Positions 35,400 through 44,988 of a stretch of DNA of 64,000 nucleotides are shown one piece after another. The notes under the pieces are model-generated. The model had not been told where the DNA came from. It did not search any database and saw only the letters and a program-made list of their open reading frames with translations. Each line of letters opens with the position of its first letter. Positions within the stretch are counted from its first letter, which is position 1. The DNA lies in contig SADC01000905.1 of the NCBI GenBank assembly GCA_004194705.1, positions 124,001-188,000 on the forward strand, in the 5' to 3' direction. Position numbers and translations under genes: made by a program. This DNA comes from Ditylenchus dipsaci (taxonomy: Eukaryota; Nematoda; Chromadorea; Rhabditida; Anguinidae).

Positions 35400-35644
35400 C
35401 AATTTATTTTATGCTCATAAAAGCACTTTATCTGAGTTATCTAACGCTGTGTCGTTTGACTACATTCAAAAACATTATCGTGTGTGAAAAATTAAAAGAA
35501 CAGTTTGACGCGATAGGCTTGCAACCTTTAAATTCTGACACCAAATTCGTGTTTAGCAATTTGTGTTAAAATGGCTCTTCTAATTTTTTACATACGAAGG
35601 TTTGAAATTGAGAAAAAAATTGAAACTAAGACATTTTGGCGATA

Positions 35645-35880
35645 GTAGCGAATACACCCCCCCCCCTAGAATCCGACCTTTTAGAATTGCTGTAACAGCC
35701 CTTGCAAACAACCAGTTTAGGCCTAGCCCTTAGGCTTGGGGGTAGGCCAGCGTACGGAAGTTGTGACTAATGAAGAGTTTGCGCACATTTTCCGGGGTCT
35801 GGGACATAAATTTGGGTACTTTTTACTAAAGTAAAAAAAGTGAAAATCGTTGGGGGGGGGTATTCGCTACTAGGGTCGAA
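35645..35880. mobile_element. AGCGAATATCCCCCC element, copy 2
   Basis: AGTAGCGAATACACCCCC at the left, GGGGGTATTCGCTACTAG at the right. The interior is close to the copy at 14412-14655, with the shared phrases GCCAGCGTACGGAAGTTGTG and TTTTACTAAAGTAAAAAAAG. Confidence 0.75.
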
Positions 35881-36124
35881 ATTTTTAAGTTATATAATAA
35901 GTTCACTGCTAGCCTACAAAACCATCCATTTTTCAAAGAGTCGCTGTGAAAAGTGGGTTATTTGAGGGCATCGCACACAAGTTTTTACGTCTGTTTTTGC
36001 GATATTCGGGCTAAGCAGATTTAAAAGTCAGCATTTCTCATCTTTAGCAGTGAGAGACTAATTCCATGTTAATTTTGTCAAAAAAATCGTCATGTACTTT
36101 TTGCTTTGCGCTTTCCATAACCTG

Positions 36125-36312
36125 GAAAATAAGTAAGGATTTTTGAACTTGGTTTCTTACAAACCAAGCTAACAAACCAACCTAAAATTAAATTATAGGC
36201 ATTGTTTTGTTAGAAACCAATTTGAAAAATCCGTACAGAAGTTCAATGATTAGGAAAAAAATTTGAATTGGCGGGGGACAATCGCTGCGCGCAAAAACCA
36301 TGGTCTTTTAAA
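36125..36312. mobile_element. Partial TTAA-type element
   Basis: Contains TTAGAAACCAATTTGAAAAA and AAGTTCAATGATTAGG as in the full copies, a GGCGGGGGACAATCG stretch, and a right end CAAAAACCATGGTCTTTTAA. The matching left terminus is missing. Confidence 0.55.
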
Positions 36313-36434
36313 AAAAGTATAATTCGCGTGGTAATGAAGTCATTTTTATCTGACTATGTACATAGCCATATGATTTTATTAATTACCAACATGTACTTAA
36401 AATACCGTAAATGTTTATGTGTATTTATTATGTG

Positions 36435-36701
36435 TAGGGTTGTCGACGTGGGATTTGTCCCTTTTGAACATTTTTCAATTTTAGCTCTAAAAATCTCCTA
36501 TTTTTTAGCTCGCTGATACCTTTTTTAAAATTCGACTATTTTTCTAGCAAAATGATATATCAGACGTTAATATTAGTTTAAAATTTTTTTCTGCACGTGG
36601 CCTTTTTTTGACGGAGGGAGGGGTGGGGCGACGTGAAAAGTCGATTTCGAGGTCGTTAAAATTTTTTCCAAAGGGGACAAACTCTGCGTCGACAACCCTA
36701 A
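36435..36701. mobile_element. TAGGGTTGTCGACG-ended element
   Basis: TAGGGTTGTCGACGTGGG at the left and TGCGTCGACAACCCTA at the right, with inverted GGGATTTGTCCCTTTT / AAAGGGGACAAACTC next to them. Between them is AT-rich DNA with no frame of note. The same TAGGGTTGT terminus occurs at 42779 and 44834. Confidence 0.65.
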
Positions 36702-36847
36702 TTATATGTGTCTGACATATCTTTGATGAAAATTCTGAAAGCTATCCATTCAGTAGCAGTTTAGTGACAGCCTTACAAGTTTTTCTCGATTTATTATTGT
36801 TCTAGCAGCAGACATTTCAACGAAAATTATAACTCTTATTATTTGCA

Positions 36848-37174
36848 CTATTTAGTGTAATCAGTATCAAAACTCAAGCCCATAGATTTAATCCATTTTT
36901 GTTCTTCCGGTTCTTCTTCCTCTTGATTGGCTGATGATAGTGGAGGAGGTCTTTTTTCATAGGGGTTTTTGGCCGCCACAATACGGTTCCAGTTCTCATT
37001 TCCTGGCTTCAAATAGGTCATAAGATTACTGCTACCTCCATTGTCATCTTCTACTTGTCGTTTAGTAGGATAACTAGCTGTTAATAAGGCAGAACTGAAC
37101 AGTAATATAGCTAGAAGCACCGTTTGCAAAAAGGAGTAGGAAATGGGACATAAGCCACGGTGTCTAGGATTCAT
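36848..37174 (-). CDS. Putative secreted prepropeptide A (AAKNPY motif)
   Basis: ATG at 37174 opens a protein of about 108 residues: MNPRHRGLCP..., a strong signal-peptide core (SFLQTVLLAILLFSSALLTA), then SYPTKRQ with a KR site. Next come the acidic NLMTYLKPGNENWNRIVAAK, NPYEKR with a second KR, a Pro/Glu-rich spacer and KWIKSMGLSFDTDYTK at the end. The segment between the KR sites could be released as a peptide, but it lacks a Gly for amidation. A TCGCTTTCAG acceptor-like sequence lies 4 bp before the ATG, suggesting a 5' UTR intron; the pogo-like element at 37278 lies upstream. The TYL..NxN....I.AAKNPY stretch matches the protein at 44111-44767. I do not recognise the family. Further 3' exons cannot be excluded. 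Confidence 0.6.
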   Translation of the reverse strand: MNPRHRGLCPISYSFLQTVLLAILLFSSALLTASYPTKRQVEDDNGGSSNLMTYLKPGNENWNRIVAAKNPYEKRPPPLSSANQEEEEPEEQKWIKSMGLSFDTDYTK

Positions 37175-37277
37175 TTGTCTGAAAGCGATTGATTTCATTA
37201 TTCTATAAATATCAATTGATATTACATCTAAAACGAAAAAACATGCTTCACAAAAACATGCTTCACAAAAATATATA

Positions 37278-37709
37278 CAGTCAAACCTCGATTTAACGAC
37301 CCCCACCTTAAGTTTGTTCCCACCTAAGGTCCGACACTTTTTTTAATCACATTTTTGAGATAATTTATCGATTCTGTTTTGACAGTCTGGTCGCAAATAT
37401 CGTAAGGATTCCGATTTTGCCGATCGTTTTTCAAAAACTTAAAGTTTTCGCTTTTAAAAAATCAAAACCTCGATTTAACGACCCCCTTTTGAAATTTAGA
37501 AGGACGTTAAATCGAGGTTTTGATTTTTTAATAGCAAAAACTCTAGATTTCTGAAAAACGATCGGCGAAATCGGAATCCTTACGATATTTGCGACCAGAC
37601 TGTCAAAACAGAATCGATAAAATATATATTGAAAATGGCGTTAAAAAAAGTGTCGGACCCTAGGTGGGAAGGAACTTGAGGTGGGGGTCGTTAAATCGAG
37701 GTTTGACTG
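37278..37709. mobile_element. Pogo/Tigger-like palindromic MITE
   Basis: TA then CAGTCAAACCTCGATTTAAC; right end GTTAAATCGAGGTTTGACTG. The arms match through GTCCGACACTTTTTTTAA and TCGTAAGGATTCCGATTTTG. It lies just upstream of prepropeptide A. Confidence 0.85.
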
Positions 37710-37848
37710 CATATTAGAGCAAAGATACCATATTTAAATAGTCTACAAGATATTATCTAAGCTACGGCACTTTTCAGGCACAATAAAGTCCGAAACTTAT
37801 CCTTAATTTTGACAATTTGAGTTTTCATCACTTTTAAAAACATAAGTT

Positions 37849-38091
37849 ACCGTATTCTCTCTATTAGAACCACCGTCTCTATTAGAATCACACTCTCTAA
37901 TAGAACCGCACCAAAATATTCAAATAAAACTTTATATACTATTCGAAAGAGGATGGAAAGAGCTACAAAACCATATGTTTGGAATATTTTTTCGAAAAAG
38001 ATTTCATTACTAAAAAGCAGCACAAAATTCCGTTCCGAACTTATTTGTCACCAGTTATTAGAGAGAATACGACATTAGAGAAAACACGGTT
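37849..38091. mobile_element. CCGTATTCTCTCTATTAGAACC element
   Basis: Left ACCGTATTCTCTCTATTAGA, right TCTAATGTCGTATTC/ACATTAGAGAAAACACGGT. TCTCTATTAGAACC is repeated three times next to the left end. A diverged member of the CCGTAT family. Confidence 0.6.
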
Positions 38092-38656
38092 TCAGAATTC
38101 AAATTTAATTTATAGGATATAACAAGATGGAAATAATTTAAAATATGTAGATCTAGAAAAGAGTAGAAAATTGAAAAACGTTCCTTTTAGCTAGAACCCT
38201 ACGGTTTTTATCCGGTTTTTTTCAATTTTCGCCAAAATTTTAATTTTTTTTTCAAAATTTTTAATTCTTTTTCTTTTTTTTTCAATCTTTTTTCAATAAA
38301 ACTTTAGATTTTTTCTAAACCTGGTCAAGCTGACAATGTGTATTCAAAAAATTTTCGCTTAAACAGGCTTTTTAAAAGAATAAAATAAAGGTCTCTCAAT
38401 AACAATTGGCAAAATCGAAATGGCTAAAAATAAATAACCAGATTCTCAAAAGAGTATTTGCAAAAGTATATTTTTTTTATCAAATAAATAAAAATAAATT
38501 TTTTTCTTTATTATAAGGATAGAAATCCTTCTCGTCAGACCACCTGTAGGCACCACAAATTTTTCTTTATCTCTTAAATCGAAGATGGCCTACGAGACTA
38601 TGGCAGCAGATTATTTAAAAATCCACTTCGAAATCTTTCTCTGACCATCAGCTTAA

Positions 38657-38897
38657 AGGGCCATACTTGTTGATGACAATGGGAATCTGGAAAATTCAAA
38701 TGCGCGCGGGACACTTTTTTTATTCCGAAAATATTTTTAATCATTTATATGTATTAAGAATAAATGATCAAAAACTTTTGTATTTTATTAGCATAACCCA
38801 ACAACATATAATTCAAAAAGTATTTTTAGAGTAAAAAAAATGTCCTGCGCGCATTTGAATTTGCCAAATTCTCATTGTTATCAACAAGTATGGTCCT
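38657..38897. mobile_element. TTAA-type palindromic element (AGGGCCATACTTG ends)
   Basis: TTAA (38653-38656), AGGGCCATACTTGTTGATGA; right end ATCAACAAGTATGGTCCT then TTAA. The arms match through AAATGCGCGCGGGACA / TGTCCTGCGCGCATTT. The element immediately downstream (38991-39174) has the same arms with a different centre. Confidence 0.8.
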
Positions 38898-38990
38898 TTA
38901 AAGCAACATGGTCTTTGAATTGAGTGTTTTCTGGGTTAAAAACTTGAAATTTTTGCGTGTCTGTCGGCACCACAAATTTTTCTGCGTCTC

Positions 38991-39174
38991 CTAAAGGACT
39001 ATACTTGTTGATGCAAATGAATATTCGCGCGAGACACTCCTCCTTCGTCTCGCACTCTGCTCTTTGGAGTTATTTCGAGCGACTTAAAAGAGTAGAGAGT
39101 GAGAGACGAAAGAGAAATGTCCCGCGCGTATTTGAATTTGTCAAATTCTCATTTGCATCGACAAGTATGGTCTT
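38991..39174. mobile_element. TTAA-type palindromic element, adjacent copy
   Basis: Left CTAAAGGACTATACTTGTTG, right CGACAAGTATGGTCTTTTAA. The centre holds CTTCGTCTCGCACTCTGCTC / GAGAGTGAGAGACGAAAG as in 12545-12734. The left TTAA is degraded to CTAA. Confidence 0.7.
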
Positions 39175-39450
39175 TTAAATCGAAGACGGTCTACGAGACT
39201 AGGGCAGCAGATTATCATTAAGGGACAGTACAAAGCGTGAAGCGCAAAATGTAAATTTTAAAATATTATAATTGAATTTTTTTTAAAGTAGTATTATTTT
39301 GGTAAATTAAATCAGCATTTATTAAAAATTGAAACATCAAAACGGGCTGTGTAATAATCACAATTTATATTGAAGCTCGAAAATTTTATCATTTTTTGAA
39401 ACGGTCAATTGTAAGTTTTGTGCTAATTTTTAATGAAATTATTTATTGTA

Positions 39451-41063
39451 CAGGGTGTGTCAGAATTACGTGCACTTTTTTAAAAATTCTGTATCAAATG
39501 AAAAATGTGTCTTCTTGATTAATTTTGACCGTTATGTTTTCTATTATTGTGTATGCTATTATTAAGCAGCTAATTTATGTTTTTCAGATCTAAGAAATGC
39601 CGATAAAGCCAGAAGAACTGCGTGCAGCTTTCGTCTATTTGAAGCAAAAGGGAAGCGTGTCGGGTCTATTGCTCATTTCTTCAACGTTCAGCCAAGAACA
39701 GTGAGCAACGCGGTAAAGCGCTTCGAAGAAACAGGGAGCAACAAGAATCTAAAGAGACAGGGCTGTCGAAGAACAGCTAGAGATGAGGAAAGCGCAGGAA
39801 CTGCTGCACTTGCCATTGCTTTGGAACCATCGACAGCAAAGAATTCAACGCGAAAGTTGGCCAGGATGATCTTCTTGCCCTTTCTTGCTTGTTCATTACT
39901 GTCAACGACTTCTTTTAGCTAAGTCAGCGCATCGATTGCTTGTGGATGATCTCGGCCTTTTCCGTACAAATTATACTCTCGACAACAGCTCGGTCCCATA
40001 GACATTCAGAAGCGCCTTCAACGATGTCAAGGAATGAGGCGAAGGTGGTAACTGAAATTCTTTTTGACTTGTATTTGCACCTGCTTTTAAGGTTTCGCCG
40101 AAATGCGCATCGAAACGTGGTCTTCTCCGACGAGAAAATCTTCACACTGGAACAAGCACACAATCGTCAGAATGATCGAGTTTGGATGCCGAAGCCACCG
40201 CAAGCAGAAGATCGCATCGTCAGCCATGAACAGCATCCGAAACAGGTCGAATTTGGAATCCTCCTATTGTAAATTCGTTTTATACGCTTTCCCAGTTCAG
40301 GTCATGGTGTGGGCCGCAATTTGCTACAACGGGAAGCCTCCTCTCGTTTTAATCGATTCAGAATGCTCCTATGACCAAGTCTATTATCGACAGAAGGTGC
40401 TGCGGGAGACGGTTTGTCCTTGGTCACGTTGTTTTTTTGGTGGTGAATGGTGGACTTTTCAACAGGTTTCTTTCGATTTTCGTCTTAATTGCCCTCTTTA
40501 CTCTCGTCTTCCTTGCAGGATGGAGCAACATCTCATACTGCAAATTTGACGCAGGAGTGGCTACGGAGAAATTTTCCATCCTTCATCAACAAGAATGAGT
40601 GGCCTCCTCGCTCGCCAGATCTCAATCCATTGGATTTCTCTGTGTGGTCAATCCTCGAAGATCGTGTGTGCAGGAAACGCCATGATTTGCTGGAATCTCT
40701 CAAGCGTGCTTTGCAAAAGGAGTGGTCAAATCAGGACTTGGATACAGTGAACAAAATCGTAGAGGACTTTCCAAGAAGAATCAATGCTTGTATAGATGCC
40801 GAAGGAAAGAATTTTGAGTGATCATTTGTTATTATGTATGCTGTTTTTTGTTGTTGCATTTGTGGGCGGAATTAAAACTTTTGGGAGATTGTTGAAGTCG
40901 TTGGCTTTTATGCTTATGAGTGGGAAGTCTGAGTTGGTCATTATTAAAAACCCGTCATTCTGGAGATTTCCGCGGGTTAGGGTCCCAAAAACGGAAATCG
41001 ACCGGGCAAGGAGCTACCTCGCCGATTTTTTTAAAAAAGTGCGCGTAATTCTGACACGCCCTG
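39451..41063 (+). mobile_element. maT-like (DD37D) mariner transposon, complete with TIRs and TA targets
   Basis: The left end CAGGGTGTGTCAGAATTACG (39451) and the right end, read on the other strand, CAGGGCGTGTCAGAATTACG are inverted repeats over about 36 bp with two mismatches. TA flanks both sides (39449-39450 and 41064-41065). The 1.6-kb body carries one transposase gene on the + strand. Size, target site and terminal repeats are standard for Tc1/mariner elements. Confidence 0.9.
39598..40821 (+). CDS. maT/mariner-family transposase with short introns, frame-disrupted
   Basis: ATG 39598 starts MPIKPEELRAAFVYLK. A one-base loss at about 39644 then moves the frame to KGKRVGSIAHFFNVQPRTVS, a helix-turn-helix of the Tc1/mariner type. 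Later pieces give AHRLLVDDLGLF, YKLYSRQQLGPIDIQKRLQR (after another one-base loss near 39962) and NVVFSDEKIFTLE with the first catalytic Asp. Next come VMVWAAICYNGKPPLVLI, WTFQQDGATSHTANL with the second Asp, and WPPRSPDLNPLDFSVWSILE with the third. Thirty-seven residues separate the last two Asp, the DD37D (maT) signature. Clear introns lie at 40045-40091 and 40466-40518; a shorter one begins at 40269. The segment at about 39870-39920 is unresolved. The catalytic triad is complete but the frame breaks make this copy probably inactive, or mis-assembled. Confidence 0.85.
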
Positions 41064-41065
41064 TA

Positions 41066-42775
41066 TATTAGAAAAATGTATATCCTAATTTAAAAGCATG
41101 ATTTGTTGTGCATTACCGTTAAAAACGACCTTTTTAAAAGATTTATTAACATCAAAATTAAATTATTTTCTGGTCTATAAAGGCTGCAAATTGTTTTCAA
41201 ACATCAATTCCGGTGTATATTGCTACACACTACAATATAATTCAATCTGTAAATCATTTCACTTTTAAGCTTTTTTAATTTAGGCCTTTAAATCAAATAA
41301 TATGAAAACGTCACAAACTATTAGCTAAATATGCACACCCTGACACGTGTTTATTGTTGTGGATATGTCTCATGACTCAACCAAACAAAATAAAAGACTT
41401 AAATAATGTGAATTTCTCACAAAACCTTTAATAGATTTAGAGTAGGTGTCGGATTGTTTTTTTGTGATTGGAATTGCATACACTTAAAGGTACATGTTTT
41501 TAGTCTGCTTTGGTGTTGGCTGGCTCAAAAGGACACAACATGAAAGCAATCAAACTTTATTTTACCCCAATGACCTGGTTTTGCACAGAACAAAAAGCTA
41601 AGATGGCGTGGGTGTTTTTTGCAGCATAAACTACTACTTTGCTTGCAAAACCACTTTGCTAATAGTTGAATTTTGAAATAAATTGAGAGATCAGTCTGTC
41701 ACTTTTCAACTTTTATAACCCGCATTTTCTCTACATCGCCGCTAAACCAGACTATAGATTGTATGAAATTAATTTTATACAGTCCATTATCAATTTTAAG
41801 TCAGCCAGAATATCTGATATTGTTAAATCAGCATGCAAAATAATTTTAAACAAAAACTTTTTATCATAATAAGAAAAAATCCTACTGATCATGCGAAATT
41901 CCTAAAAAAATACTTAGCTAGGCGACCTCTTGTTTTAATAAACAAAAAATATATTAGCGACAACGAATCCCAAACGTTTGTAAAATAGAAAATTGGCTAA
42001 GTCATCAAGTAATGAAGACAATTAAAATTTCAAGTTTTATTTAAAGTCTACTAGATTAACGACATAAAGCTATTTTTTAAGTTTTTGACCCATTTGATAT
42101 ACCTCATTCTATGACACAAAAGGATATGCACGCACCATCGCCTTATTTCACTAGCAGCAGTCGTCAAAAAATAAAATAGTCGTCACACACATATATTCTT
42201 AAAAGAATAGAAAATATCTGTTTGTTAAACAACCAATAAATACTACTTTTCAGCTAGTTCAATACGACATCGTCTGTTCGCCACCGAAAAGTTTATTTTG
42301 CAACCTTTTTTTTAAATTCGTCACTGCACTTTAAAACATTTAATAACACAAATGCGTTTTTATTACGCAAAACAAAAAGGGCATTGAGCAATTGAGGGAT
42401 GCCCTATGACCAAATCTAGCAGCTTTAAAGTTGGTGTACTTTAAAATTTACAAAATTCTGCCAATAATTTTTTCGCTAAAACTAAACTCTGCTCAACTTT
42501 CACTAGCATGTGAACATATGGTAATGACCGAACGATATTGGAAAACCATATATACCAAAAAAAGCTTATTTGACCTAAATGGTCGTCTAGTGGTTAAAAA
42601 GTTGTTTGAAAAAACAGACAAAAATCAAATTTTTCCATACAACAAATTGATATAAAATACGTAAAGTTTGGTAAAAAGTAAAAATCTAAAATGAAATATA
42701 TAGTCTATATAATGTAGCCTTAATTCTTAAACCTCTTTGATAAGTCTGGGCATGAAATCTAACAATAAGGTTTTT
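41066..42775. other. AT-rich sequence, no gene seen
   Basis: I found no repeat family named elsewhere in this window and no exon-like frame. The 74-codon frame at 42431-42655 has no supporting splice signal or motif. Confidence 0.4.
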
Positions 42776-42778
42776 AAA

Positions 42779-43241
42779 TAGGGTTGTCGGCTCGGCGCGC
42801 CGATTTCGGCTTTTCAAGCCGAAAAGCCGAAAATTTTCGGCTTTCGGCTCGGCCCGCCGAAAATTTCAATCTAAAATCATTTATTGTCCCGGAATGAAAC
42901 TGTCTCCGTTTTTAAGTCTCGGACGCAGACTCTAGAATACCTTTTGCGTATTGTTATCTTTGAACCAAAAGAACCAAAAGAAATTCTTGAGCTCTTTGAG
43001 TGTTGTATGTAACTTATTGTTCAATAAAGGCGCTTAATTTGATAAAATGATCGCGTTTGTGTGTGGATTGTTTGAAAATTTCTGCTTGTCGAAAATTCGG
43101 TTTTCGGCTCGGCTCGGCGCGCCGAAAATTTCGGCTTTCGGCTGGGCGCGCCGAAAATTTTCGGCTTAAGCCGAATTTCGGCGCGCCGAGCCGAAAATTT
43201 CGGCGCGCCGAGCCGAAAATTTCGGCGCCCCGACAACCCTA
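42779..43241. mobile_element. TAGGGTTGTCGG element filled with GGCTCGGCGCGCCGA words
   Basis: TAGGGTTGTCGGCTCGGCGC at the left and GGCGCCCCGACAACCCTA at the right. The flanking 60-100 bp on each side are made of GGCTCGGC, GGCGCGCCGA and CCGAAAATTTTCGG in both orientations, very GC-rich against the AT-rich surroundings. A plainer AT-rich stretch lies in the middle. Confidence 0.8.
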
Positions 43242-43254
43242 TTTATAAAGGTAT

Positions 43255-43960
43255 TTCAAAAAGGATCGAATTTAAAAGTGGCGACTAACTAATTAATTTT
43301 GGCGATTAAAATTTGCCATAAAATTGGGAAATTTAGCGACTAATGGCTGAAATCTGGCGACTAATTTTGATTTTCGACACGAAATCAACAATTTTTGTAT
43401 TCTTTTGTATAAAATTCAGAGTGGGCAAAGACCAGATGGCTTAGGAACTGCTCCGGAATGGGCGAAAGGCCAAAATAATTGGTTTTTTGGGGCTACACTA
43501 AAGAGCGTGAACTTTTTGAGAAAAATCGATTGAGCGGATCAGATTTCGGGTCCGATGGGCTTAATCGGTTAGAAATCCTAGGTTTATGGTGCTTTTGAGT
43601 GATTTAGAGTGGAGTTGTGCACGATTAAGCCCATGGGACTCGAAATCTTATACGCTCAATCGATTTTTCTCAAAAAAGTTTACCTTTTTTAGTATACGCC
43701 CAAAAAACCAATTATTTTGGACTTTCGGCCATTCCGGAGCGGTTCTTAAGCCATCTGGTCTTTGCCCACTCTGAATTTTATACAGAAAAATTTAAAAATT
43801 GTTGATTTCGTGTCGAAATCAAAATTAGTCGCCAGATTTCAGCCATTAGTCGCTAAATTTCTCAATTTTATGGCAAATTTTAATTAGTCGCCAAAATTAA
43901 TTAATTAGTCGCTATTTTTCAGTAATTAGTCGCTACATTTCAGTTATAGCCTTTCAAAAA
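43255..43960. mobile_element. About 700-bp palindrome with GGCGACTAA words
   Basis: The arms of about 310 bp meet near 43600. CAGATTTCGGGTCCGATGGG, GGGCAAAGACCAGATGGCTT and TTGATTTTCGACACGAAATC on the left have reverse complements on the right in mirrored order. The outer parts repeat GGCGACTAA / TTAGTCGCC several times. No coding capacity. Confidence 0.75.
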
Positions 43961-44110
43961 CCTAGTTTCATAAAAGATCAGCGTAAGTCAATTTTTTTTA
44001 TTTTTTTTATTAAATCAAATTTTAAATGCGTGTTTGTTGTGTTTTGAATAACATTGTTATTAACCAAGCTTTATTACAACATAGAAACATAGTTTTTTGC
44101 CAAAAATCAT

Positions 44111-44767
44111 TCACAGAAATCTCCTTGATCCACACCTGTAATTTGGCAACGCTGTGAAATAGCACATAGGGTCTCTGCCTACAATGCTCTCCACTCCAGC
44201 GGCAAGACCAGAAGCTGAGTTGCTAGCAGAGTAGCGTCTGCGAGCTCTTTTTGCTTCACCTCTCACCACTCTGGGCATTGAAGAAGAGAATATCATGGCG
44301 GCTGTGTCCAGGTATTTGGCATCAGAGTGCGCATTTTCAGCTCCAAACCTTCTGACCCTCTGACCTATGTGTTTATTGCTGTTTTCACCAGAAGCAAATG
44401 CAAAGTGTCGAGGGAACAATGAGGCTAAAGTACGTTCTCTCTGTGCCTCTTCTTCCAGCTCAGCAATATGTTGTTGTTCAGCAGTGAGTTCAGAAGTAGC
44501 TACTGAGGCTTGAATGTACGGGTTTTTGGCAGCTAAAATTTGCCTCAAATTGTCATCATTGGAGTTTAAGTAGTTTAGGAAATTGTGAATATCATAGTCT
44601 GACTCTGGCTCGCTATTCACAGCTAATTTCTGCTCGTAGGAATTGTCAAAAGAGACGGGTAGCAAAGAAAGTTGGCTGGAGCTATGGACTCTTAGCAGCA
44701 ATAGAATAGCACTGGTGTATAGCCATGAAGAAACATGGATTGAGGAAGACAGGCCAATAGGACTCAT
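44111..44767 (-). CDS. Putative secreted prepropeptide B with a C-terminal two-cysteine peptide
   Basis: ATG 44767 opens a 218-residue protein: MSPIGLSSS..., a hydrophobic leader (WLYTSAILLLLRV), then an acidic stretch containing FLNYLNSNDDNLRQILAAKN-PY, which matches prepropeptide A. A helical Glu/Arg-rich region follows, then basic sites (RVRR, EAKRARRR). The C-terminus carries the mature protein's only two cysteines in GRDPMCYFTALPNYRCGSRR. Cleavage at SRR and use of the Gly could give a disulfide-cyclised, amidated peptide ending ...YRC-amide. The nine-residue loop differs from allatostatin C (CYFNPISCF) although both begin CYF; it is also unlike CCAP or elevenin spacing as I know them. 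A TTTATCAATTTAG acceptor-like sequence lies just before the ATG, as in prepropeptide A. An alternative splice inside the Cys loop codons (TTACAG/GTG) is conceivable. Confidence 0.65.
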   Translation of the reverse strand: MSPIGLSSSIHVSSWLYTSAILLLLRVHSSSQLSLLPVSFDNSYEQKLAVNSEPESDYDIHNFLNYLNSNDDNLRQILAAKNPYIQASVATSELTAEQQHIAELEEEAQRERTLASLFPRHFAFASGENSNKHIGQRVRRFGAENAHSDAKYLDTAAMIFSSSMPRVVRGEAKRARRRYSASNSASGLAAGVESIVGRDPMCYFTALPNYRCGSRRFL

Positions 44768-44833
44768 GTTTTTGAAGCTAAATTGATAAAAAAAAAAGTA
44801 TATCTTGCTATGCTTTATTCAGTAAGGTTATAG

Positions 44834-44988
44834 TAGAGTTGTAGAAATTCCCGGAAATATAGAAAACCCGGGAATATTTCCGGAAATATTCCCGGGAACA
44901 TTGGGAATATTCCCAATATAGGGAAAATTACCGGGAAACCCGGGAATATTCCCAATGTTCCTGGGAATATTCCCATTGTACAACCCTA
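44834..44988. mobile_element. GGGAATATTCCC word-rich element with GTTGTA ends
   Basis: TAGAGTTGTAGAAATTCCC at the left, ATTCCCATTGTACAACCCTA at the right. The interior consists almost wholly of GGGAATATTCCC, CCCGGGAATATT and related palindromes. The right terminus matches the TAGGGTTGT end of 42779 and 36435. Confidence 0.65.

Noticed and set aside
42779..43241. GC-rich frames on both strands with RRAEPKISA-like repeats
   Set aside because: They are translations of GGCTCGGCGCGCC word repeats, not a protein.
44111..44200. Allatostatin C peptide
   Set aside because: Only CYF is shared; the loop length and the PISCF end are missing, so I kept it as an unassigned cyclic peptide.
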